Shown here one piece after another: positions 1 to 7,464 of a stretch of 16,669 nt of DNA. The notes under the pieces were generated by a model, which did no database searches, was not told the DNA's origin, and was given only the letters and a program-made list of their open reading frames with translations. Location: the NCBI GenBank assembly GCA_039926025.1, contig JBDSXV010000060.1, positions 1 to 16,669 on the forward strand, written 5' to 3'. Source of the stretch: Dokdonella_A sp039926025 (GTDB lineage Bacteria > Pseudomonadota > Gammaproteobacteria > Xanthomonadales > Rhodanobacteraceae). Made by a program: the position numbers and the translations under genes. How positions within the stretch are numbered: the stretch's first letter is position 1; the number at the start of each line of letters is the position of its first letter.

Positions 1-55
1 CCACGGTCGCGAGCCAGAACGCCGCGAAGATGCGCCAGAACAGGCGACGCATCAT
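1..55 (-). CDS. Sensor histidine kinase, N-terminal start only (partial)
   Basis: Only 18 codons are visible before the window edge, reading MMRRLFWRIFAAFWLATV. This is a short basic start followed by a hydrophobic helix, as in the first transmembrane segment of CpxA/EnvZ-type kinases. The response regulator gene lies just upstream on the same strand, which supports the kinase call; no catalytic domain can be seen. Two ATG codons are adjacent (55-53 and 52-50). The only Shine-Dalgarno-like sequence, AAGGGGA on the minus strand (65-71), is 9 nt before the first ATG and lies inside a repeat copy. The product would be a membrane kinase phosphorylating the regulator at 404-1105. Confidence 0.6.
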   Translation of the reverse strand, partial: MMRRLFWRIFAAFWLATV

Positions 56-403
56 GTTAAGCCATCCCCTTCAAGGGAAGAGATGGGTGGGGATGACATG
101 CTTCAGCCCTCCCCTTCAAGCGGGTGAAGAGGCGCGCTTGCGGACCATGGGTCCGCGCGCCGATGGACGCCCGAAGGCTGTGCCTGAGGGCCGGGGGCGT
201 TGGGTGGGGATGGTGCTGGTGTGGGATTACGCCACGTCGTGGCTTCGGGGCAAACAGCGAAGTGCCGAATGAAGGCGAATCGTCTCTCCACCTTCGCGAA
301 CACCATCGCCACCCCAGCCCTCCCCTTGAAGGGGAGGGGGCAGAAGCACGCTCTCGCTTCAACGAGGAGGAGGCAGGAGCGAAAACCGCGGTAGCGCAAA
401 TGT
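56..403. repeat. Cluster of three palindromic repeat copies between regulator and kinase genes
   Basis: This gene-free stretch splits an expected regulator-kinase operon. It holds three related copies of a core AGCCCTCCCCTTSAAG: 61-76 (degenerate, GCCATCCCCTTCAAGG), 105-120, and 316-331. The third sits in a near-perfect palindrome at 318-338 with 10-bp arms around one base. A separate 12-bp direct repeat TGGGTGGGGATG occurs at 84-95 and 201-212, with an inverted partial match near 303-316. The pattern resembles REP or small non-autonomous mobile repeats. ORFs across it are low-complexity and not convincing. Confidence 0.7.
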
Positions 404-1105
404 TCACGCCGCAGTGTCGAGCTGGCGCAACAGATAGCCGCTGCGATGGATGGTCGTGATCGGAGAACTGCCATCCGGCGCATCGCCGAGTTTGCGGCGC
501 AGGTTGGATACATGCACATCGATTGAGCGGTCGAACGGCCCGAGCGCGCGACCGAGCACGGTCTGTGAAATTCGCTCCTTGTTGACCACGCGACCCGCTT
601 CGCGCAGCAGCAGCACGAGCAGGTCGAATTCGGTCGCGGTCAGCGCGATCGCGCTGCCGTCCACGCTGACGCTGCGCGATGCAGCGCGCAGCCAGATCGA
701 GCCGTTCCGCAGGTCGGTCAGGGACTCTCCGCCTTCGCCGCGTGCACGCCGTAAAACCGCGCGCAGGCGTGCCGCGAGTTCGCGCGGATTGCACGGTTTG
801 GGGATGTAGTCGTCGGCGCCGAGTTCGAGGCCGAGGATGCGGTCGATGTCCTCGCCGAGCGCGGTCAGCATCAGCACCGGCATCGCCGATTCGCGGCGCA
901 GCTCGCGCAACGCATCGAGGCCGGAGCGACCCGGCATCATCACGTCGAGCACGAGTGCATCGAATGTTTCAGCGCGCGCGGCCGCAAGCGCGCTGTCGGC
1001 GGTATGCGCGAGGACGACGTCGAAGCCTTCGCGCGAGAGGAAATCGCGCAGCAGCTGCGCCAGTTCCTCGTCGTCGTCGGCGAGCAGGATGCGGTTACGG
1101 CTCAT
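404..1105 (-). CDS. OmpR/PhoB-family DNA-binding response regulator (CpxR-like)
   Basis: This 233-residue cytoplasmic regulator has the usual family length. The receiver domain covers about residues 4-118, with acidic pocket D10-D12, phosphoacceptor D54 (in VLDVMMPG), T81 and K103 (KP pair). The winged-helix DNA-binding domain covers about 135-230, with TATEFDLL, the RSIDVHVSNLRRKLG recognition helix and the terminal I-x-T-x-x-x-x-GY-L-L hairpin. It should be phosphorylated by the kinase starting at 55 on the same strand and then bind promoter DNA. The two genes are normally close or overlapping, but here 348 bp of repeats intervene. The residue pattern is nearest to the CpxR/RstA group; the stimulus cannot be read from sequence. 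Confidence 0.95.
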   Translation of the reverse strand: MSRNRILLADDDEELAQLLRDFLSREGFDVVLAHTADSALAAARAETFDALVLDVMMPGRSGLDALRELRRESAMPVLMLTALGEDIDRILGLELGADDYIPKPCNPRELAARLRAVLRRARGEGGESLTDLRNGSIWLRAASRSVSVDGSAIALTATEFDLLVLLLREAGRVVNKERISQTVLGRALGPFDRSIDVHVSNLRRKLGDAPDGSSPITTIHRSGYLLRQLDTAA

Positions 1106-1325
1106 GGGTAAAGCATAGCGCCTGATTCCACGCGCGAATCGCGCTTTTTTACAGCGCTTGCGTGTCTTTGCAGCGATTTACGTCGCGAGGTCTGTGTGGT
1201 CGGAGCGCGAATTCATTCGGAGCACGATGCCATCGCACGCGCCTCTTTTTTTTCGGCGCGCGGGGAACGTCATTGTGTTCGACGGTGCCGCGGTTTGCCT
1301 GTCCGGAGGCAGCCAGCGAGATGAC

Positions 1326-1346
1326 GCGTGCGAATTCGCCGCACGC
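1326..1346. terminator. Hairpin after the peptide transporter gene, possible terminator
   Basis: Perfect 7-bp inverted repeat GCGTGCG/CGCACGC with a 7-nt loop, starting about 15 nt beyond the stop codon of the minus-strand transporter gene. There is no clear U-tract in the minus direction, so intrinsic termination is uncertain. Confidence 0.35.
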
Positions 1347-1360
1347 ATCACTTTATGACG

Positions 1361-2887
1361 TCATTCCTCTGCGGTCACGGTGCCCAATCCAGCCGCCGCA
1401 CCTGCAATCGCCATCGAATCGCTCGCATGCGTCGCCGAGAGCTTCTTCATCAGCGGCAGCAGCACGATCGCAAGCACGGTGCCACCGACGGCGAGCAAAC
1501 CGAGGTTGTTGAACAGCTTGGTGTAGATCGCGAGGCTTTCGAGCGGGTCCTTGATGTCGCTCGGGATGCTTGCGAGATTCGCCACCTTGCTTGCGACGTA
1601 CTGCGAGATGCCGGTTGCGACAAAGTACGCGCCCATCATGAAGCCGCCCATGCGCACGGGCACATAGCGCGCAATCATCGCAAGCCCGAGGCCGCTGACC
1701 AGCAACTCGCCGAGCGAGTAGAAGCCGTAGCCCCAGATCATGTACCACGAGGAGATCTTCGCGTTCACCGCGGTGCTGCCGGACATGCCGAAGATGAAGA
1801 AGCCGAGCGCGACGACGACGAAACCAAGCGCGAACTTCGCCGCAATCGGCAGGTCGCGGCCGCTCTTGCCGAAATGTGTGTAGGTCCAGGCGAGGATCGG
1901 CGACAGCATCATGATCCAGATTGGATTCAACGCCTGATACTGGCCTGGCGACCAGGTGAACAAGGTACTGCCAAACAGGTGCTGATCGAGGTCGACATTG
2001 CGCAGTGCAAACAGCGTGAGCGAGGTCGACATCTGTCCGTAGAAGATGAAGAACAGCAACGTTTCGACGACCAGCACCAATGCGGCGATCAGGCCCGCGC
2101 GTTCGCTGCGCGAACCTTTCACGATCATGTAGGTGAAGATGCCGAGCACAACCAAGCCGGCGACGTCCACGCAAAGGTCGGCAACCGACTCATGCTGCAC
2201 GACGTAGGCGACCGCGAAGATCGAAAGGAAGCCGACGCCGAGCACCATGCCGAGGCGATCCCAGCGGACGGGCAATTCATCCGGCGGAGAACCGATGCCG
2301 CGCAGCGCGCGCACCATGAAGACGTAGTTGATCAGGCCGAGCACGAGGCCGACGGCACACACGGCAAACGCAGCATGCCAACCGTAGTGATCCTTGATCC
2401 ATGGCGTCAGCAACATCGACACGGTCGATCCGACATTAACTGCCATGTAGTAAAGGGTGAACGCGCTGTCGATCTTCGCGTCGTCGCCTTCATAGATGCG
2501 GCGTACCATGTTCGCGGCGTTCGCCTTGAACAGCCCGTTGCCGAGCACGATCACGCCCATCGATGCAAAGAGCCAGTAGAGATTGTCGCTCGGGATCGAC
2601 AGAAATACATAACCGATCGCTAGTATCGCGGCGCCGATCGGCAGGGTGCGTCGGGTACCGAGCACGTTGTCGCCAATCCACCCGCCGATCGCCGGCGCCG
2701 CGTAGACCAGGCCAGTGAACGCGCCCCAGACCAGGTTCGCGCGGGTATCGGCGAAGCCGACTTTCTCGACCATGAAGAGGAGGAGCACGGCCGCCATGCC
2801 GTAGTAACCGAAGCGCTCCCACAGCTCGATGAGGAAGATGGTGGAGAACGAGCGGGTCTGGCTGGGACGGGCGGGTAAAGCGTTCAT
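1361..2887 (-). CDS. POT-family proton-dependent oligopeptide transporter (Dtp-like)
   Basis: This 508-residue inner-membrane protein imports di- and tripeptides by proton symport in the characterised family. The proton-coupling ExxER motif is present as E21-L-W-E24-R25 in ELWERFGYYG. The first PTR2 signature is GGWIGDNVLGTRRT from residue 68, and the second is FTLYYMAVNVGS at 143-154. GLFKAN at 118-123 and the late SLGELL segment also fit Dtp proteins. Length and about 12-14 hydrophobic segments are normal. The ATG at 2887 leaves a short N-terminus before helix 1; its Shine-Dalgarno sequence is weak. It lies 113 bp downstream of the PAP2 gene on the same strand. The exact paralogue (DtpA, DtpB or other) cannot be assigned. 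Confidence 0.95.
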   Translation of the reverse strand: MNALPARPSQTRSFSTIFLIELWERFGYYGMAAVLLLFMVEKVGFADTRANLVWGAFTGLVYAAPAIGGWIGDNVLGTRRTLPIGAAILAIGYVFLSIPSDNLYWLFASMGVIVLGNGLFKANAANMVRRIYEGDDAKIDSAFTLYYMAVNVGSTVSMLLTPWIKDHYGWHAAFAVCAVGLVLGLINYVFMVRALRGIGSPPDELPVRWDRLGMVLGVGFLSIFAVAYVVQHESVADLCVDVAGLVVLGIFTYMIVKGSRSERAGLIAALVLVVETLLFFIFYGQMSTSLTLFALRNVDLDQHLFGSTLFTWSPGQYQALNPIWIMMLSPILAWTYTHFGKSGRDLPIAAKFALGFVVVALGFFIFGMSGSTAVNAKISSWYMIWGYGFYSLGELLVSGLGLAMIARYVPVRMGGFMMGAYFVATGISQYVASKVANLASIPSDIKDPLESLAIYTKLFNNLGLLAVGGTVLAIVLLPLMKKLSATHASDSMAIAGAAAGLGTVTAEE

Positions 2888-3000
2888 CTGGAATCCGGTG
2901 AGTGAGAAAACCGGTCGAGGTTAGCGCAAGCCGCGCGCAGGCGCGTGTGCGAATGCACAACGATGCGCTCGATGGCCTGGAGAATGCGAAGGTCGGGTGT

Positions 3001-3642
3001 TCAGCGGGCCGCATATTCCGGCGGCGTCAGCCAGCGGCGCGCCAGCGTGGCAACCAACAGGGCGTACAGCGCGGCAATCACGGCCGAAGTGGAGACGTCA
3101 GAAAGAAAATGCTTGGCGAGATCGATGCGTGCGAGGATCACGTAGGCCGGGATCGCCAGCAGCAGGTTGCGCAGCCAGCGGATCGGGCACGCTGCCGCGA
3201 GTGGCAACAGCAGGCCGAAATAGAACGCGGAGTGGCCGGATGGGAACGAGCCACCGCCGACGAACCACACCTTGGACCAGTCGCCACTTTCGAGCACTTG
3301 CTGCGGACGCAGGCGACCGAAGTGATCCTTGCCGAGGATCATCGTCTCCAGTGTCGTCATCTGCACCACGCCGGCGGCGAGGAACGCGCGCGGCCAGCGC
3401 GCTCCGCGCTGCAAAGCAAATCGAACCGCGCCGATGGCCAGTGCGCAGCACCCGGCGAGCCAGAACCACAGGCTGATGCCGCTGATGAAATCGAACCCGG
3501 CCAGTCCCCACGCGAACAGAGGCGACTGCTCGATGCCGCTGCTGCGCACCCACTCGGCCAGCGGTCGGTCGACACCGAGCAGGCCGATCGCGGCGAGCGA
3601 CGCAAACAGGAAGGCGACCCAGGCAAGTAGGCGGCGATTCAT
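3001..3642 (-). CDS. PAP2-family membrane phosphatase
   Basis: This 213-residue integral membrane protein has several hydrophobic helices and the full three-part PAP2 active site. Motif 1 is K105-x6-R112-P113 (KDHFGRLRP), motif 2 is P134-S-G-H137, and motif 3 is R162-x5-H168-x3-D172. Motif 3 has Ala in place of the common leading Ser. PAP2 enzymes remove phosphate from lipids such as phosphatidate, phosphatidylglycerophosphate or undecaprenyl pyrophosphate; the substrate is not readable here. The ATG at 3642 is preceded by a good AAGGAGA site. The gene is divergent from the DgkA-type kinase at 3876, which catalyses the opposite type of reaction. Confidence 0.93.
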   Translation of the reverse strand: MNRRLLAWVAFLFASLAAIGLLGVDRPLAEWVRSSGIEQSPLFAWGLAGFDFISGISLWFWLAGCCALAIGAVRFALQRGARWPRAFLAAGVVQMTTLETMILGKDHFGRLRPQQVLESGDWSKVWFVGGGSFPSGHSAFYFGLLLPLAAACPIRWLRNLLLAIPAYVILARIDLAKHFLSDVSTSAVIAALYALLVATLARRWLTPPEYAAR

Positions 3643-3875
3643 CGATGATCTCCTTGGCGGTTGCGGTAAACCCTGGTGGCGGCGGGCGGGCGCCCGGCGG
3701 CTTTATGGCATCATAGCGCGCACGCTTTCTCCCTCTCTTCGCGCGCACATGGCTGTCGTCAATGTGTTGCAGTCCAGTGGAACAGGCGAGGAAATCGTGG
3801 CGAAACCGCGCCGGCACGCCGTCATTCCACGCGGCAATCCGCGGCTTCAACCCAACAGCGAAGAGAGCGACAGCA

Positions 3876-4247
3876 ATGCCAAGTACCGAAGGGCGTGGTC
3901 CACGCCAGATCCTGCGAGCTCTGAACTGGTCGATCAAGGGTCTGCGCGCGGCATGGAAACACGAAGCCTCATTCCGCCTGGAAGCCTATCTGTGTGCCGT
4001 CATGTTTCCGCTCGGTCTCTGGCTCGGCCGCGGCCCCATCGAGCGAGCGCTGCTATGCGGCAGCCTGCTCCTGGTGCTGTCGATGGAGCTGGCCAATTCT
4101 GCGGTCGAAGCCGTTGTCGACAAGGTCAGCCCCGAATTCCACGAGCTCGCCGGTCGCGCCAAGGACATGGGCTCAGCCGCCGTCCTGTTGCTCATGATCA
4201 ATGTCGTGCTGTGCTGGGGACTGATACTCTCGGCGCGTTTCCTGTAG
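3876..4247 (+). CDS. dgkA: Diacylglycerol kinase, prokaryotic DgkA type
   Basis: This 123-residue protein matches the usual DgkA length (about 121-123) and its three-helix membrane topology. The family signature is clear: E71-x-x-N74-x-x-x-E78-A-V-V-D, followed by EFHELAGRAKDMGSAAV; the N-terminal HEASFRLE supplies the conserved Glu (E30). The enzyme uses ATP to phosphorylate diacylglycerol to phosphatidate, or undecaprenol in some homologues, at the inner membrane. The frame is open upstream to 3762, but the ATG at 3876 gives family length and is preceded by an AGAGAGCGA purine stretch, so it was chosen. A palindromic REP-like element begins 9 nt after the stop. Confidence 0.95.
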   Translation: MPSTEGRGPRQILRALNWSIKGLRAAWKHEASFRLEAYLCAVMFPLGLWLGRGPIERALLCGSLLLVLSMELANSAVEAVVDKVSPEFHELAGRAKDMGSAAVLLLMINVVLCWGLILSARFL

Positions 4248-4256
4248 AGCATCCCG

Positions 4257-4280
4257 CAGGAGCGGCTTCAGCCGCGATGC
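4257..4280 (+). repeat. REP-like palindrome copy 1
   Basis: Contains the core GGAGCGGCTTCAGCCGC, an imperfect hairpin (GCGGCT/AGCCGC around TTC), followed by GATGC. The same core recurs at 5878-5904 and, inverted, at 5928-5954 and 8165-8190. It begins 9 nt after the dgkA stop. Confidence 0.8.
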
Positions 4281-4355
4281 TGGTAATGTCCATGACGTGC
4301 CCAGGAATATCGCTGCCCAAGGTTTCCCCAAAACGTCGAACGGAGCTGTCTTAGT

Positions 4356-5108
4356 GTGGATCTGATCACCGACCCGCAAACCTGGATTGCCCTGCTGACC
4401 CTGTCCACGCTCGAGATCGTGCTCGGCGTCGACAATCTTGTCTTCATTTCGATCGCCGTCAGCGAACTCCCGCAGGAGCGCCGTTCCAGTGCGCGCCGCA
4501 TCGGCCTCGCGTTCGCCTGCATCACTCGCCTGCTGCTGCTGTTCTCGCTCGCGCACCTGGCGCGCATGGACGACAAGAGCGCCGGCCTGTTCCGCCTGTT
4601 CGGGCAGGTCATCTCCATCCGCGATCTCGTGCTCATCGGCGGCGGCATCTTTCTCGTCGTCAAGGGGATCATGGAGATTTACGAGGCGATCACCGGGGAG
4701 CCCGATCACAAGACCAGCAGCCGCGCCTCGTCGACATTCGCGCTCGTGATCGCGCAGATTGCATTGATCGACATCGTGTTCTCGCTCGACTCGGTGATTA
4801 CCGCAGTCGGCATGAGCAACATCCTGCCGGTGATGGTCGCCGCGATCATCCTCGCGGTGCTGGTGATGATCTTCATCGCCGACCCGATTGGCGAATTCAT
4901 CGACCGCCATCCGACCATCAAGATGCTCGCACTCGCGTTCATCATCCTGGTCGGGGCGGCACTGTTGTGCGATGGCCTCGGCATCCACATCGCGCGCGGC
5001 TATCTGTATTTCGCGATGGCCTTCTCGGCCGCGGTCGAATCGCTGAACCTGCTCGAAAAGCGCCAGCGCCGCCGTCGCCGCGAACGCGCGGGGCCGCGGT
5101 CGCTGTGA
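4356..5108 (+). CDS. TerC/YgdQ-family integral membrane protein
   Basis: This 250-residue protein is similar in length and sequence order to E. coli YgdQ. The first conserved block is LEIVLGVDNLVFISI, with E20 and D26-N27; the second is LIDIVFSLDSVITAVGMS, with D139 and D145. These acidic residues in membrane helices are the hallmark of TerC proteins, some of which export manganese or other metal ions. About seven helices are expected, ending in an Arg-rich cytoplasmic tail (RQRRRRRER). The GTG at 4356 is chosen because it gives the typical YgdQ start; an overlapping GTG at 4354 is out of frame, and GGAG at 4342-4345 is the likely ribosome site. The substrate is not known from sequence. Confidence 0.92.
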   Translation: MDLITDPQTWIALLTLSTLEIVLGVDNLVFISIAVSELPQERRSSARRIGLAFACITRLLLLFSLAHLARMDDKSAGLFRLFGQVISIRDLVLIGGGIFLVVKGIMEIYEAITGEPDHKTSSRASSTFALVIAQIALIDIVFSLDSVITAVGMSNILPVMVAAIILAVLVMIFIADPIGEFIDRHPTIKMLALAFIILVGAALLCDGLGIHIARGYLYFAMAFSAAVESLNLLEKRQRRRRRERAGPRSL

Positions 5109-5219
5109 CATTGCCGACCTGAATCGCACGCATCGCCCGATCGCAGCGCCGCTTGCGCGCCGCCCGCGTCCACGCCACAGTAGCGCCGCTCCGGCGTTGG
5201 CCGGGTTGAAGGAGGCAAC

Positions 5220-5864
5220 ATGCACACGATCCGGTTCCTTTCCCTGTTGCTGCTCGTGACGATCCTCAGTGGTTGCGGCTACAACTCCATCCAGTCCAAG
5301 GACGAAGGCGTCAAGGCGGCATGGTCCGAAGTCGTGAACCAGTACCAGCGCCGCGCCGACCTCGTGCCGAACCTGGTCAACACGGTCAAGGGTTACGCCA
5401 CTCACGAAGAAGAAGTGTTCACCAAGGTGGCCGAAGCGCGCGCGCAGGTCGGCAAGATCGTGCTGAGCGCCGACGACCTCAATGACGAAGCCAAGCTGAA
5501 ACAGTTCCAGGCCGCGCAAGGCGAACTGTCCAGTGCGCTGTCGCGCCTGATGGCGGTTTCGGAAAACTATCCGACCCTGAAGGCCGACGGCCTGTTCCAA
5601 AACCTGCAGGCGCAGCTTGAAGGTACCGAGAACCGCGTCACCGTCGCGCGCAACCGTTACATCACGGTCGTGCAGGACTACAACACCTTCGTGCGCAGCT
5701 TTCCGCAGAACCTCACTGCGATGATGTTCGGTTACAAGACCAAGGCGAATTTCAGCGTCGAGAACGAAAAGCAGATCTCGGTCGCGCCAACGGTCGACTT
5801 CAACAAACCGGCGCCTGCGCAACCGGCACCGCAGCAGCCGGCGCAACCGGCACCGGCACACTGA
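5220..5864 (+). CDS. lemA: LemA-family lipoprotein
   Basis: This 214-residue protein has a lipoprotein signal with lipobox L-S-G-C at C19. The LemA domain follows, with KAAWSEVVNQYQRRADLVPNL and a long helical body containing VTVARNRYITVVQDYN and SFPQNL near its end. LemA proteins are helical envelope proteins of uncertain biochemical role. The C-terminus after about residue 194 is a PAQPAPQQ-type Pro/Ala/Gln linker that could reach peptidoglycan or periplasm. The ATG at 5220 has a very strong AAGGAGG site 6 nt upstream. It heads a probable operon with two TPM-domain genes, an arrangement common in this bacterial group. A REP pair follows the stop. Confidence 0.95.
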   Translation: MHTIRFLSLLLLVTILSGCGYNSIQSKDEGVKAAWSEVVNQYQRRADLVPNLVNTVKGYATHEEEVFTKVAEARAQVGKIVLSADDLNDEAKLKQFQAAQGELSSALSRLMAVSENYPTLKADGLFQNLQAQLEGTENRVTVARNRYITVVQDYNTFVRSFPQNLTAMMFGYKTKANFSVENEKQISVAPTVDFNKPAPAQPAPQQPAQPAPAH

Positions 5865-5877
5865 CGCCGTCGTCTCC

Positions 5878-5954
5878 TGTGGGAGCGGCTTCAGCCGCGA
5901 TGCTCTGTTTCAAGTCTGGACAACAAGCATCGAGTCCGAAGCCGCTCCCATGAG
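5878..5954. repeat. REP pair (two inverted copies) between lemA and the first TPM gene
   Basis: Two copies of the GGGAGCGGCTTC element face each other: 5878-5904 forward and 5928-5954 reverse, separated by 23 nt. GGGAGCGGCTTC (5881-5892) and GATGCT (5899-5904) are matched exactly by complementary sequence in the second copy, so the RNA can fold into one long hairpin. It starts 13 nt after the lemA stop and ends 15 nt before the next ATG. It may attenuate or stabilise parts of the operon transcript; no T-tract is seen. Confidence 0.85.
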
Positions 5955-5969
5955 GCGAGACCTGCCGCC

Positions 5970-6863
5970 ATGACCCTGACCGCGCGATTCTTCCTCACGC
6001 TGACCTTTGTCACCGGTTGCGTCATCGCCGTCGCGGCGATTCCGGCCGAAGGCGATCCGCAGGCGATTCCCGCGCTGACCGCGCACGTCACCGATCTCAC
6101 CGGCACGCTCGACGCGACGCAGAAGCAGACGCTCGAAGACCAGCTGACCGCGCTTGAAAAATCCAAGGGTTCACAGGTCGGCATGTTGTTGCTGCCGACG
6201 ACAAACCCCGAAGACATCGCGGCCTACGGCATCCGCGTCGCCGATGCGTGGAAACTGGGCCGCAAGGGAACCGATGACGGTGTCATCGTCATCGTCGCGA
6301 AGGACGATCACCGCGTGCGTATCGAAGTCGGTCGCGGTCTCGAAGGCGCGATCCCGGATGCCGCTGCTGCACGCGTGATCCGCGAATACATCACGCCGCG
6401 TTTCCGCGCGAACGATTATTTTGGAGGCCTGCAGGATGCGACCGGCGCGTTGACCAAGCTCATCAACGACGAGCCATTGCCACCGCCACTCACCGAGGAG
6501 CCCAGCGGTGGTTCCGGCAACGGCAGCGATTTCGGTCCTGCCTTCATCCTCGGCTGGTTCGTCGCGTTGTCGCTGCGACGTGCGCTTGGCGGCATGCCGG
6601 TCGTTCCGCGTACGGGGCTGGTCGGTATCGGCGCCGCGCTTGCCGCATGGTTCGTCAGCGGCTTCATTCCGATATCGATCGGCATCGGCGTGCTGGGCAT
6701 GCTGCTCGGCGTGCTCGGCGGCAAGGGCGGCGGCTTCGCCAGCGGTAGCGGTTCGGGCGGATTCGGCGGCGGTGGCGGCGGCTGGAGCAGCGGTGGAGGC
6801 GGTGGTGGATTCAGTGGTGGTGGCGGCGGTTTTTCCGGCGGCGGCGCCTCGGGGAGTTGGTGA
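5970..6863 (+). CDS. TPM-domain (YgcG-like) membrane protein with Gly-rich tail
   Basis: This 297-residue protein has an N-terminal export signal (FFLTLTFVTGCVIAVAA) and a TPM domain at about residues 38-170. Typical elements include VTDLTGTLDATQKQTLEDQL near its start, RKGTDDGVIVIVAKDDHRVRIEVG in the middle and LEGAIPDAAA. It is followed by membrane segments around 188-250, then a tail from about residue 250 built of Gly, Ser and Phe and ending SGGGASGSW. VTGC at residues 14-17 also fits a lipobox, so lipidation is possible. TPM proteins are extracytoplasmic domains, some linked to photosystem repair in plants; the bacterial role is unclear. It follows lemA and has only 2 nt between its stop and the next ATG. 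Confidence 0.9.
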   Translation: MTLTARFFLTLTFVTGCVIAVAAIPAEGDPQAIPALTAHVTDLTGTLDATQKQTLEDQLTALEKSKGSQVGMLLLPTTNPEDIAAYGIRVADAWKLGRKGTDDGVIVIVAKDDHRVRIEVGRGLEGAIPDAAAARVIREYITPRFRANDYFGGLQDATGALTKLINDEPLPPPLTEEPSGGSGNGSDFGPAFILGWFVALSLRRALGGMPVVPRTGLVGIGAALAAWFVSGFIPISIGIGVLGMLLGVLGGKGGGFASGSGSGGFGGGGGGWSSGGGGGGFSGGGGGFSGGGASGSW

Positions 6864-6865
6864 CC

Positions 6866-7354
6866 ATGCGCCTGCTCAGACACCTGCTCGACTTCGCGTC
6901 CGCAAAGCGGCGCTTCCCGCCATCGACGCTCGACGCGATCCAGGCCGCGATCGCGAGCAGCGAACATCGCCATCTCGGTGAGATCGTATTCGCCGTCGAA
7001 GGCAGCCTGCATGCGGTCGCCATCATGCGCGGGATCAACGCACGCGCGCGTGCGCACGAAGTATTCGCTCGCCTGCGCGTATGGAACACGGATCACAACT
7101 CCGGCGTGCTCGTCTACATCCTGCTCGCCGATCACGCGATCGAGATCGTCGCCGATCGCGGCGTCGCGAAGACGATCGCCGCCACCGAATGGCCGGTGAT
7201 CTGCGCGCAAATGCAACAGCACTTCGTCCGCGCCGACTACGAACGCGGTGCGATTGCCGGCGTCGAAGCGATCGGCGAATTGCTCGCGCGGCATTTCCCC
7301 GCGAACGGGGAACGCAACGACGACGAGTTGCCCGATCGGCCGGTGTTGTTGTGA
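6866..7354 (+). CDS. TPM-domain protein, second gene of the lemA set
   Basis: This 162-residue protein begins 2 nt after the previous stop, so translation is probably coupled. The ATG at 6866 has GGGGAG 10 nt upstream; an in-frame TTG at 6857 overlaps the previous gene and is less likely. No signal peptide is evident. The domain carries FPPSTLDAIQAAIASSE near residues 17-33, GEIVFAVEG, and VLVYILLADHAIEIVADRGV at about 81-100, the conserved centre of TPM proteins. The last part is acidic (ERNDDELPDRP). Its partners are the LemA lipoprotein and the Gly-rich TPM protein; together they look like an envelope complex, but no activity can be assigned. Confidence 0.87.
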   Translation: MRLLRHLLDFASAKRRFPPSTLDAIQAAIASSEHRHLGEIVFAVEGSLHAVAIMRGINARARAHEVFARLRVWNTDHNSGVLVYILLADHAIEIVADRGVAKTIAATEWPVICAQMQQHFVRADYERGAIAGVEAIGELLARHFPANGERNDDELPDRPVLL

Positions 7355-7419
7355 GGCGGTGAAGTGGTGTAACGGAAAGCGACTGATCACGTCGCCGCAT
7401 CTACGACACACGCGAGCCG

Positions 7420-7464
7420 GCGCGCGTCAGTGATTGCTCACTTGCGTATGCGCGCTCATTTTTT
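7420..7464 (+). terminator. Probable intrinsic terminator of the lemA operon
   Basis: Nested inverted repeats: outer GCGCGC at 7420-7425 with 7450-7455, inner AGTGA/TCACT at 7429-7433 and 7438-7442 around TTGC. Six T residues follow at 7459-7464. The T-run and the TCA before it are also the last four codons (three Lys and stop) of the convergent gene ending at 7456. Confidence 0.6.

Noticed and set aside
1132..1150. GC hairpin GCGCG-AAT-CGCGC followed by six T on the plus strand, like a terminator
   Set aside because: No plus-strand gene ends here; it lies upstream of the minus-strand regulator, so a terminator role has no transcript to act on.
1328..2623. A 431-codon open frame on the plus strand
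   Set aside because: It is antisense to the POT transporter, whose motifs are unmistakable.
4173..5861. A 562-codon open frame on the minus strand
   Set aside because: It mirrors the TerC and LemA genes on the opposite strand; His/Asp/Arg-rich content is the usual antisense artefact.
6416..7411. A 331-codon minus-strand frame with a Pro-rich segment
   Set aside because: The Pro-rich part is the complement of the Gly-rich TPM tail; no independent support.
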